Assembly: GCA_964530345.1 (NCBI GenBank)
Contig: CAZGYJ010000172.1
Span: 1-5,657, forward strand
DNA length: 5,657 nt
Origin: JALSJK01 sp964530345
GTDB taxonomy: Bacteria > Pseudomonadota > Gammaproteobacteria > Methylococcales > Methylomonadaceae
Direction: 5' to 3'
Numbering within the stretch: the first letter of the stretch is position 1; each line of letters starts with the position of its first letter. Shown piece by piece: positions 1-5,088 of the stretch. Under the pieces are notes generated by a model. That model saw nothing but the letters and a program-made list of their open reading frames with translations, was not told the DNA's origin and did not search any database. The translations under genes were made by a program, and so were the position numbers.

Positions 1-842
1 TTTTTATTCCTTGCATCCAGCCGAGGAATATCTTCAGCAATAAACAAGGCTGGATCAACCTTGGTTCTGTTCAAGTAAACATTCCAGTGTAAATGCGGAC
101 CAGTAACACGACCCGTTGATCCGACCGTGCCAATTACATCGCCTTGATTAACAGTTTGATCTGGCTTTACTTTGATTTCGGTCATGTGAAAATAACCGGT
201 TATCAGACCTTGGCCATGATCCAGAAAAACCGTGTTGCCATTGTAATAATAATTGCCGGTCTCGATGACTTTTGCCTTTGCGGGCGCCATGATGGGCGTC
301 CCAGCAGGAGCAGCAATATCCAGGCCGCTATGCGGATTTCTTGGCTGTTTGTTAAAAAATCTTTTCAGTCCAAACAAACTGCTTAAACGACCGTCTACAG
401 GCGCAATAAAACCAGTATCGACTTCTTGTTGTTCAGTCCATGTCCGCAATGCTTTGCCGATTGGAATTCGGTCAGCCTTGATCCGTTTCAAATCATCCGG
501 ATTCGGATTGACCATGCGTTTATTTTTGAGCGTAATATATTGTGCCGGATATTCCTTATCAACCACCGTAAAACGAGTTTGAATATTTTTATTGTTCGGT
601 TTGACAGAAATATAATAAGCACCTGGTTTGGTTTTCAATGAAATCCCCACCAAAGCGAGCCATTGGTTTTCATGACCAGTAACCAGCACTCGCCGGTCAT
701 TAAAAAATACTTTTGGTGGCGGCGATGAGGTTTCACCCACCACTATTTTTACAATACCGCCGGGGACAGCTAATTGCTCTGGCAGTTTCGCTGCCAACGC
801 CAAATACGGAAAAAGCAATAGTAATATTATCTTGTTAATCAT
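1..842 (-). CDS. Secreted M23-family zinc metallopeptidase (peptidoglycan hydrolase), 3' end cut by window edge
   Basis: This is a LytM-type endopeptidase predicted to cut peptide cross-links of peptidoglycan in the periplasm. I translated it by hand: 280 codons are open from the ATG at 842 to the left edge, with no stop, so the C-terminus lies outside. Residues 1-17 form a signal peptide (MINKIILLLLFPYLALA), probably cut near ALA. Residues about 19-95 are a beta-rich domain resembling the Peptidase_M23 N-terminal domain. The catalytic domain spans about 145-270. All expected ligands are present: H171 and D175 in PHSGLD, H219 in YFHM, and H250 and H252 in GPHLHW. The enzyme should therefore be active, unlike the degenerate EnvC/NlpD types. 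The ATG overlaps the xseA stop by 8 bases (ATGATTAA), so its translation is probably coupled to xseA; only a weak GAG lies upstream. The fold and family are certain, the exact substrate bond is not. Little is missing, since the domain's final NPALFF-like strand (DPALFI) is already present. Confidence 0.93.
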   Translation of the reverse strand, partial: MINKIILLLLFPYLALAAKLPEQLAVPGGIVKIVVGETSSPPPKVFFNDRRVLVTGHENQWLALVGISLKTKPGAYYISVKPNNKNIQTRFTVVDKEYPAQYITLKNKRMVNPNPDDLKRIKADRIPIGKALRTWTEQQEVDTGFIAPVDGRLSSLFGLKRFFNKQPRNPHSGLDIAAPAGTPIMAPAKAKVIETGNYYYNGNTVFLDHGQGLITGYFHMTEIKVKPDQTVNQGDVIGTVGSTGRVTGPHLHWNVYLNRTKVDPALFIAEDIPRLDARNK

Positions 843-2196
843 TTTCAATTTTCTCAATTTTACTGGTAAAACGACCTTCTGCCAGGCGAGTTTGAACCCG
901 CTCACCCTGTTTCAATTGTCCTGCTGAACGAATAATCTGAGTTGATTCTAATTCGGTTACGATTGCATAACCCCGACTCAATGTTGCCAACGGACTGACT
1001 GCATGTAATGTTTGACTGGTGTTCACAATTCTCTGTTTAAGCCCGTCCAGCTTATGTTCAACAGAAACAATCAACCGCTCGGTCAAATATTGTTGCTGCA
1101 TTTTGTAGCTATCGATTTGACTGGAGGGCTCCTGCTGCCAAAGTTTGTGCTGCATCTGCGTCAGTTGAGTATTTTTCTTATCTAACATTGATTGTAGCAC
1201 TTGATTTAATCTTAGCTCCAGATTATCTAAACGCTGCGCTTTTGTGCCAAGTTGCTGCTCAGGACTTTGCTGTTTGAGACGATTTTCCAGCCATTCCATG
1301 GTCTGTTGCCAACTTGCCAGAATTCTATTCATTTGCTGGATTAAACGGTTTTCCAGCAATTTGAAATACTGTAACAGTTCCTGCGCTTCAGGGGTACAAT
1401 GCTCAGCAGCGGCGGACGGCGTTGGCGCTCGAAAATCAGCGACAAAATCTGCAATGGTGAAATCAACCTCATGGCCTACCCCCGAAACAACCGGAATTTT
1501 GCTAGCATCGATTGCTCTTGCCACCGTCTCTTCATTAAACGCCCACAAATCTTCCAAAGATCCGCCTCCCCGAGCAAGAATAATCACATCACATTCTTTT
1601 CTGGCACCGGCAACCTCTAACGCTTCTACTATCTCGTATTTTGCATTTTCCCCTTGTACTGCAACCGGATAGATAATCACGGGAATAAAAGCAAAACGTC
1701 GGCGCAAGACCGATAATATATCCCTGATTGCAGCTCCTGTTGGCGAGGTAATCACGCCAATAGCTTTCGGCAAATAAGGCACTTGCTGTTTGCTTTCCGA
1801 ATCAAACAAGCCTTCCGCCGCCAATTTTTTTTTCAAAGCCTCAAAGGCTCTGCGCAAAGCACCATCGCCGGCTTGTTCCATAGCCTGAACAATGAGTTGA
1901 AAATCACCTCTTGGTTCGTACAAGCTGACTTGTGCTTTAACCAGAACCTGCAAACCATTCTCAGGTACAAAACCCAAATTTCTCTGTTGTGAACGAAACA
2001 TTGCACAGCGAATCTGGGATTTTGGATCTTTCAATGAAAAATAGATATGCCCCGATGAAGGGGTGCTTAAATTTGAAATTTCTCCTTCAACCAAAACATT
2101 CAGAAAATGCAAATTGAGAAGTTCTTTAACCTCTCTGTTTAATTGAGAAACTGAATAAACCGGGTTTTCAATGCTGGATATTTCATTTGATTTCAT
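835..2196 (-). CDS. xseA: Exodeoxyribonuclease VII large subunit
   Basis: XseA is the catalytic subunit of exonuclease VII, which degrades single-stranded DNA from both ends into short acid-soluble oligonucleotides in mismatch and other repair, acting with several copies of the small subunit XseB. The protein has 453 residues against 456 in E. coli. Residues about 12-105 form the OB-fold that binds single-stranded DNA (LVEGEISN, SSGHIYFSLKD, RCAMFR, LYEPRGD). The catalytic domain follows at about 125-265, with GVITSPTGAAIRDI, ARGGGSLEDLWAFNEE and SGVGHEVDFTIADFVAD. D159, R209, H242 and D245 match the E. coli catalytic set D155, R205, H238 and D241 with a constant offset of four. A long Gln-rich helical region (about 268-400) is the coiled coil that binds XseB, and the C-terminus has the usual SPLATLSRGYAIV motif. 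The ATG is fixed by an in-frame TAA four codons upstream, but it has no visible Shine-Dalgarno sequence. xseB is not in the window. The M23 gene follows with overlap. Confidence 0.98.
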   Translation of the reverse strand: MKSNEISSIENPVYSVSQLNREVKELLNLHFLNVLVEGEISNLSTPSSGHIYFSLKDPKSQIRCAMFRSQQRNLGFVPENGLQVLVKAQVSLYEPRGDFQLIVQAMEQAGDGALRRAFEALKKKLAAEGLFDSESKQQVPYLPKAIGVITSPTGAAIRDILSVLRRRFAFIPVIIYPVAVQGENAKYEIVEALEVAGARKECDVIILARGGGSLEDLWAFNEETVARAIDASKIPVVSGVGHEVDFTIADFVADFRAPTPSAAAEHCTPEAQELLQYFKLLENRLIQQMNRILASWQQTMEWLENRLKQQSPEQQLGTKAQRLDNLELRLNQVLQSMLDKKNTQLTQMQHKLWQQEPSSQIDSYKMQQQYLTERLIVSVEHKLDGLKQRIVNTSQTLHAVSPLATLSRGYAIVTELESTQIIRSAGQLKQGERVQTRLAEGRFTSKIEKIEND

Positions 2197-2202
2197 AACA
2201 GA

Positions 2203-2211
2203 ATTTTATCA
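2203..2211 (-). promoter_or_regulatory. Extended -10-like element directly before xseA
   Basis: Read on the minus strand this is TGATAAAAT, an extended -10 (TG, one base, TAAAAT) with no good -35; TTTATG lies 16 bases upstream. The hexamer ends about 6 bases from the xseA ATG. A transcript starting the usual distance downstream would begin at or next to the start codon and be nearly leaderless, which fits the lack of a ribosome binding site. It could also be a chance AT-rich match, with the real promoter further upstream. Confidence 0.35.
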
Positions 2212-2217
2212 CAAGCC

Positions 2218-2245
2218 AATTCAGCATAAATTCAGATCAATTTAG
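2218..2245 (+). promoter_or_regulatory. Three helically phased 7-bp direct repeats, candidate operator
   Basis: AATTCAG occurs at 2218-2224 and 2229-2235, and the one-mismatch copy AATTTAG at 2239-2245. The starts are 11 and 10 bases apart, so the copies sit on one face of the helix. Such spacing is typical of sites bound by dimers of OmpR/PhoP-type response regulators, though the sequence is not a known box I can name. The repeats lie between the divergent xseA and the secreted-protein gene, upstream of a weak -10-like TATTCA (2253-2258). They could replace a poor -35 for the plus-strand gene. This is inference from pattern and position only. Confidence 0.35.
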
Positions 2246-2270
2246 TAAGCTGTATTCAACAATAATCAAC

Positions 2271-2275
2271 AGGAG
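2271..2275 (+). promoter_or_regulatory. Ribosome binding site of the secreted-protein gene
   Basis: AGGAG sits 6 bases before the ATG at 2282. It is the strongest Shine-Dalgarno sequence in the window and settles this start. Confidence 0.8.
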
Positions 2276-2281
2276 CAAATC

Positions 2282-2740
2282 ATGAAAAAATTATTGTTAT
2301 TGCTAGCCGGAGTCAGCTTGTTATTTGTCACAAATACTTATGCCCGTGATTGGTATTATGATGACTATGGTCATGATGACTTTGATGATCGCTTCCATCA
2401 CAGGCAACAACACCAAAACACTCGAATTGAAGATGGCATTTATAATGGCCGCTTAACACCCAGGGAAATCGAGAAATTACGTTGCGAACAGGAAGAAATT
2501 GCAGACTTGGAACGACGTTTTGAGGATGATGGCTGGTTTTCTAACAGAGAAAGAAGAATTTTGCAAAAAAAGCTCAACAGAGCTAACAGGCGTATCTATA
2601 AATACAAACACAATCGCCGGGTATCCCACAAAGTTTACCAAGATGATTACGACGATCATTATAACCGCCGTGGTTATGGCTATAATCGCTCGGGGATTCG
2701 TATTGGCGGCGCCAATGGCGGTTTTTATTTAAGCTGGTAA
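2282..2740 (+). CDS. Small secreted Asp/His/Tyr-rich protein of unknown function
   Basis: I do not know a named function. The 152-residue product has a clear signal peptide (residues 1-21, MKKLLLLLAGVSLLFV then TNTYA), so it should be periplasmic or exported. Residues 22-46 are rich in Asp, His, Tyr and Gln and could bind metal ions. The central part (about 48-112) is highly charged and helical. It contains a motif twice: GRLTPREIEKL at 56-66 and GWFSNRERRIL at 84-94, 28 residues apart, suggesting an internal duplication of a helix pair. The same G-x-L-T-x-R-E-x-x-x-L layout, ending in RRIYKYKHNRR, recalls a family of small secreted proteobacterial proteins I have seen annotated only as hypothetical. 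The C-terminal 40 residues are Gly/Tyr/Arg-rich (about 113-136) and end in a beta-like GGFYLSW. One cysteine (C68) is present. The gene stands alone, divergent from xseA and convergent with the PilZ gene, and has a strong AGGAG ribosome binding site. That it is a real gene is well supported; its role is open. Confidence 0.88.
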   Translation: MKKLLLLLAGVSLLFVTNTYARDWYYDDYGHDDFDDRFHHRQQHQNTRIEDGIYNGRLTPREIEKLRCEQEEIADLERRFEDDGWFSNRERRILQKKLNRANRRIYKYKHNRRVSHKVYQDDYDDHYNRRGYGYNRSGIRIGGANGGFYLSW

Positions 2741-2791
2741 CTTAGTTTTGCTCTTTCTTTCCTTCCTTTATCTTAGAGTCCAGGGATGGCC

Positions 2792-3523
2792 TCACGTTTT
2801 TTTCTTATTCTCCCTTTCAACATTTTGCATATAGCGCTGTAAAATTGACTCAAACGCTGGTGAAATTTTGGTAAATTGACAGCCGATTTTTTTGGTTTTA
2901 TCAGGCTTTTCTGGATTGAGCGGTGTTTCGTAACGAATTTGGAAACCAATATAACCTTCAGCATGCCCTTCACCAAGTCCTGGCAGTAATATTTTGCAAT
3001 TTTCAAATGCCACTTCCGGAACCAAGCCTTCTGATAAATCATGATTATCATAAACCAAAGCCATACCTGACAAACTAATATCGTGTACATTAAGTCGCAC
3101 ACTGGTTTCATTTTCATCATTCAGAAAAAATTGACATTGAGCAGGATGAGAAAGCGGTGATTTTACTCGATAAAACTGACGCCTCTCCCGCCAAATCATA
3201 TTTGCAGGAATAGGCAATTTAAAAACCTGTTGCCCTGACAAAGTCGTTTTGGTTATTTTGCTTCCTGGAATAATGGCTTTGATGCCAGAATATTCCGTTC
3301 TAAACATAACATCACTCGATAACAACAATTTTTTATTCAGATATTCTTTTGGCGCAACATCTAAAAACAAGTTCTTTTTTTTAGGGTCAACACCGATAAT
3401 CGTTGTTATAAATGACTCGTGTTCACCAAAATTTGCGTTCAAAAAACATTTGTTTTTCCAAAGTAAAACCAGATTGTGGAGGATTTCTTTGGGGTTAGAG
3501 ATGGAATAAGAAAGGTCGTTCAT
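2792..3523 (-). CDS. ycgR: YcgR-like PilZ-domain cyclic di-GMP effector (flagellar brake family)
   Basis: YcgR-type proteins bind cyclic di-GMP through PilZ and, in enterics, then slow the flagellar motor. The length (243 residues, against 244 for E. coli YcgR) and two-domain layout agree. Residues about 10-108 form the N-terminal YcgR/PilZN-like beta domain, followed by the PilZ domain at about 112-225. Both ligand motifs are intact: RxxxR as R115-QFY-R119, within ERRQFYRV, and DxSxxG as D148-I-S150-L-S-G153. Near the end, GCQFTKISPAFESILQRYMQNVERE matches the YcgR tail layout (written here only as a landmark; it starts at residue 214). Cyclic di-GMP binding is therefore expected. No flagellar or other cyclic di-GMP gene is nearby, so the target is uncertain: it could be the flagellar motor or another output such as type IV pili or exopolysaccharide. 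The ATG at 3523 has no good ribosome binding site (TTTAAG before it). The gene is transcribed alone. Confidence 0.9.
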   Translation of the reverse strand: MNDLSYSISNPKEILHNLVLLWKNKCFLNANFGEHESFITTIIGVDPKKKNLFLDVAPKEYLNKKLLLSSDVMFRTEYSGIKAIIPGSKITKTTLSGQQVFKLPIPANMIWRERRQFYRVKSPLSHPAQCQFFLNDENETSVRLNVHDISLSGMALVYDNHDLSEGLVPEVAFENCKILLPGLGEGHAEGYIGFQIRYETPLNPEKPDKTKKIGCQFTKISPAFESILQRYMQNVERENKKKT

Positions 3524-3687
3524 CTTAAATTATGCCAATGTTGTTTGCTTGCGTATAATTTTGCTTGAGTCCAAAAAACTTTTTACGGGTAAAAAACTTG
3601 TTCAGTTATTTCGTTTTTTGAATAAAATGTTGTTCATTTGAATGTAATTCTAGAAGAAAAATCTTAAACTGCTGGGGAATATCAAAA
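3524..3687. promoter_or_regulatory. Divergent intergenic region between the PilZ gene and sugE
   Basis: This AT-rich spacer must carry promoters for both neighbours. A perfect TATAAT lies on the plus strand at 3554-3559, without a good -35 at the right distance (TATGCC or TTATGC upstream). If it is used for sugE, the leader would be about 120 bases. An AT-rich inverted repeat, TTTTTAC-GG-GTAAAAA, lies at 3580-3595, either a regulator site or a leader hairpin. A GGGGA (9 bases before the ATG at 3688) is the likely sugE ribosome binding site. I looked for guanidine riboswitch signatures because of the SugE gene and found only one ACGG, not the paired loops of the guanidine-II class. Confidence 0.4.
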
Positions 3688-4008
3688 ATGGCATGGTTTT
3701 TTTTATTTGTTGCCGGAGCTGCCGAAATAATTTTTGCATTAAGCTTGAAATATAACGAAGGTTTCACCAAACTTTGGCCTAGCATAATCACTTGTATTTC
3801 CGGTGGAGCCAGTTTTTATCTGCTGATGGTTTCGATTAAAACATTACCGCTGGGAACTGCCTATGCTATATGGACTGGCATTGGTGCTGCTGGAACAGCC
3901 ATTGCCGGCATATATCTGTTTAAAGAATCTACTGATTGGTTACGCCTTGTTTCGATTACTTTTGTCGTCGCCGGTATCGTCGGCCTAAAACTAACTCATG
4001 TGGAATAG
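3688..4008 (+). CDS. sugE: SMR-family guanidinium exporter (SugE/Gdx type)
   Basis: This is a small multidrug resistance family protein of the Gdx/SugE subtype, a dual-topology dimer in the inner membrane that exchanges guanidinium for two protons. It has 106 residues, like E. coli SugE (105), with four membrane helices at about 2-20, 30-49, 57-76 and 84-103. The essential proton- and substrate-coupling glutamate is E13 (AGAAEIIF). The subtype signature GTAYAIWTGIGAAG at 56-69, including W62, points to Gdx rather than the drug-exporting Qac/EmrE branch. The start is supported by the universal MxW-x-FL-A-G opening and a GGGGA upstream. It is the first gene of a tight operon: the tusB start lies two bases after its stop. 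No guanidine riboswitch is visible upstream, so control by guanidine is not shown. SugE proteins can also give resistance to some quaternary ammonium compounds. Confidence 0.93.
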   Translation: MAWFFLFVAGAAEIIFALSLKYNEGFTKLWPSIITCISGGASFYLLMVSIKTLPLGTAYAIWTGIGAAGTAIAGIYLFKESTDWLRLVSITFVVAGIVGLKLTHVE

Positions 4009-4010
4009 CC

Positions 4011-4298
4011 TTGCTGCACATTATTGCTAAATCACCAATACAATCTTCGATTCTGGAAAGAATCGATGCTGGCGATTCAGTATTGTTTATTCGTAGTGCC
4101 GTTCAAGAGTTATTAAAGGAAGGTGCTTTAAGTAAACGACTCAGTCGTCTGCAAAAACAAAGCAACCTCGCCGCTTTAACGACTGATTTACAAGCACGGG
4201 GAATTTCACCTGAAGAATTAGTGGAAGGCATCTCAATTATTGACTATTCGGATTTTGTTAAATTAACAATTGAACATTCATTAATTCAATCCTGGTAA
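4011..4298 (+). CDS. tusB: Sulfurtransferase complex subunit TusB (DsrH family), TTG start
   Basis: TusB is part of the TusBCD heterohexamer, which passes persulfide sulfur from TusA to TusE for 2-thiolation of the wobble uridine of Lys, Glu and Gln tRNAs. With a TTG start at 4011 the product has 95 residues, exactly the E. coli length. It opens with the family's MLHxxxKSP and ends with IDYSDFVKLTIEHSLIQSW, closely matching the E. coli tail IDYTDFVRLTVKH. No in-frame ATG gives this N-terminus; an upstream in-frame ATG at 3936 lies deep inside sugE and would add 25 unrelated residues. A GGA six bases before the TTG is a weak ribosome binding site. The gene starts two bases after the sugE stop and is probably translated by coupling. 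The protein has no cysteine, including none at the position used in A. vinosum DsrH, so it can only be structural, as in enteric TusB. TusC and TusD, the expected partners, are not adjacent. Confidence 0.92.
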   Translation: MLHIIAKSPIQSSILERIDAGDSVLFIRSAVQELLKEGALSKRLSRLQKQSNLAALTTDLQARGISPEELVEGISIIDYSDFVKLTIEHSLIQSW

Positions 4299-4301
4299 AT
4301 A

Positions 4302-4628
4302 ATGACTAATAAATACCAGCTATTGGCCCAAACAGAAGAAGGGTTTCTGAAAAATCTAAATGATTGGAATGAAGAAATAGCCTTGGAAATTGCCGAGGCT
4401 AATGCGATTGAGATAACCGATGCCCATTGGGAAATCATAAAATTTATACGCAATTATTATCTGCAATATCAACACCTTCCAAATGCAAGGATTTTTGTCA
4501 AAGCAGTACGTCATACTTTTGGCGAGGAAATAGGTAACAGCCGATATCTGCATCGGCTTTTCCCCGAAGGACCGCTAAAATTTTCATGTAAAATTGCTGG
4601 CATTCCCAAACCACCAACCTGCTTGTAA
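4302..4628 (+). CDS. tusE: TusE/DsrC-family sulfur relay protein with both C-terminal cysteines
   Basis: Proteins of this family carry sulfur on a swinging C-terminal arm. TusE gives it to MnmA for tRNA 2-thiolation, while DsrC works with sulfite reductase DsrAB as a trisulfide carrier. The 108 residues align along their length with both: TEEGFLKNLNDW at 11-22, ITDAHWEIIKFIRNYY at 38-53, GEEIGNSRYLHRLFPEGP at 74-91, and the tail KIAGIPKPPTCL. The penultimate C107 is the universal cysteine (CysA). A second cysteine, C96, lies 11 positions before it, exactly where DsrC has CysB; E. coli TusE lacks this one. By the usual rule this makes it DsrC-like in chemistry, although its neighbour is tusB and no dsrAB is visible. 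The ATG is three bases after the tusB stop, with no separate ribosome binding site, so translation is probably coupled. It converges with hslR, the stops being 8 bases apart. Confidence 0.93.
   Translation: MTNKYQLLAQTEEGFLKNLNDWNEEIALEIAEANAIEITDAHWEIIKFIRNYYLQYQHLPNARIFVKAVRHTFGEEIGNSRYLHRLFPEGPLKFSCKIAGIPKPPTCL
4539..4558 (+). repeat. Inverted repeat inside tusE, terminator-like hairpin
   Basis: AGCCGAT (4539-4545) and ATCGGCT (4552-4558) can form a 7-bp stem with a 6-base loop, followed on the plus strand by TTT and then CCCC. It lies in the codons for the conserved NSRYLHRLF stretch of tusE. The T-run is too short for a confident terminator; it may be a chance consequence of coding, or a weak pause near the operon end. 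The 8-base space between tusE and hslR contains no terminator of its own. Confidence 0.3.
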
Positions 4629-4636
4629 GCTGAAAA

Positions 4637-5026
4637 TCAACTTTGCTTGAAGCGATGAATCTGACGCCTTTGCTTCTTATTGGGTCGACGCTCCCGATGC
4701 GGTTCAAATAACTCCCGTTCCTGCTTTTGCAAAATAATTTGTTCCTGACGTTTTTGATGGCTTTCAGCCGACTCCTCATAAAGCAAAACAGCTTCTTTTG
4801 CCGGCCTTCGTTGTTGATTAACGCCCAGCACAGTAATATCCCAGGTATATTTATCCTTGCTGATAAATATTTTTGAACCTGGCTTCACTTCTTTTCCTGG
4901 TTTGGTTCGCTGACCATTCAGATGAACCTTCCCTCCTGTCACTGCGTCAGCAGCCAGTTTCCGTGTCTTGAAAAAACGCGCCGCCCATAACCATTTATCC
5001 AATCGGATACTTTCAGTTTCAGTCAT
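4637..5026 (-). CDS. hslR: Ribosome-associated heat-shock protein Hsp15 (S4 domain)
   Basis: Hsp15 binds free 50S subunits that still carry a nascent chain and tRNA, and helps recycle these blocked subunits. I take the ATG at 5026, giving 129 residues (E. coli Hsp15 has 133). The N-terminal S4 RNA-binding domain covers about 7-52 with the family's IRLDKWLWAARFFKTR, GGKVHLNGQR and TKPGKEVKPG. A middle strand region leads to QQRRPAKEAVLLYEESAES at 71-89, followed by a basic helical tail with RRPNKKQRRQIHRFK. A longer in-frame start exists at 5050 (TTG, eight more residues). It is unlikely, because the predicted transcription start is only a few bases upstream and the extra residues do not match the family. 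No strong ribosome binding site is seen before the ATG. The gene appears to be transcribed alone. Its promoter looks like the housekeeping type; I see no sigma-32 heat-shock motif. Confidence 0.95.
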   Translation of the reverse strand: MTETESIRLDKWLWAARFFKTRKLAADAVTGGKVHLNGQRTKPGKEVKPGSKIFISKDKYTWDITVLGVNQQRRPAKEAVLLYEESAESHQKRQEQIILQKQERELFEPHRERRPNKKQRRQIHRFKQS

Positions 5027-5059
5027 TTTGAGAACAAAATTTCGTAGCAATAGAACCAG

Positions 5060-5088
5060 ATTATACCTTTCGCGATTGAACAGAACAA
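5060..5088 (-). promoter_or_regulatory. Sigma-70-type promoter of hslR
   Basis: On the minus strand a perfect -10 TATAAT (5065-5060) is preceded, after exactly 17 bases, by TTGTTC (5088-5083), a -35 matching the consensus in its first three bases. Transcription would start near 5053, giving the ATG at 5026 a leader of about 27 bases. This argues against the upstream TTG as the hslR start. Confidence 0.65.

Noticed and set aside
144..641. Several overlapping plus-strand open frames
   Set aside because: They are antisense to the M23 peptidase, whose motifs H171, D175, H219, H250 and H252 prove the minus-strand reading.
1244..1672. 142-codon plus-strand open frame
   Set aside because: It is antisense to the conserved catalytic and coiled-coil region of xseA and its product has no recognisable features.
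2702..2730. Hairpin ATTGGC-GGC-GCCAAT followed by TTTTT as a terminator of the secreted-protein gene
   Set aside because: It lies inside the coding end, the stem is separated from the T-run by five bases, and the alternative stem touching the T-run is only 4 bp. It is better explained by Gly/Ala codons.
3566..3687. Possible guanidine riboswitch upstream of sugE
   Set aside because: Only one ACGG occurs, and it does not sit as a clean hairpin loop; the second ACGR hairpin of class II and the conserved elements of classes I and III are absent.
3936..4010. N-terminal extension of tusB from ATG 3936
   Set aside because: It would overlap sugE out of frame and add residues absent from TusB proteins.
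5027..5050. Longer hslR start at the TTG at 5050
   Set aside because: The TATAAT promoter predicts transcription starting near 5053, leaving no leader, and the eight extra residues do not fit the family.
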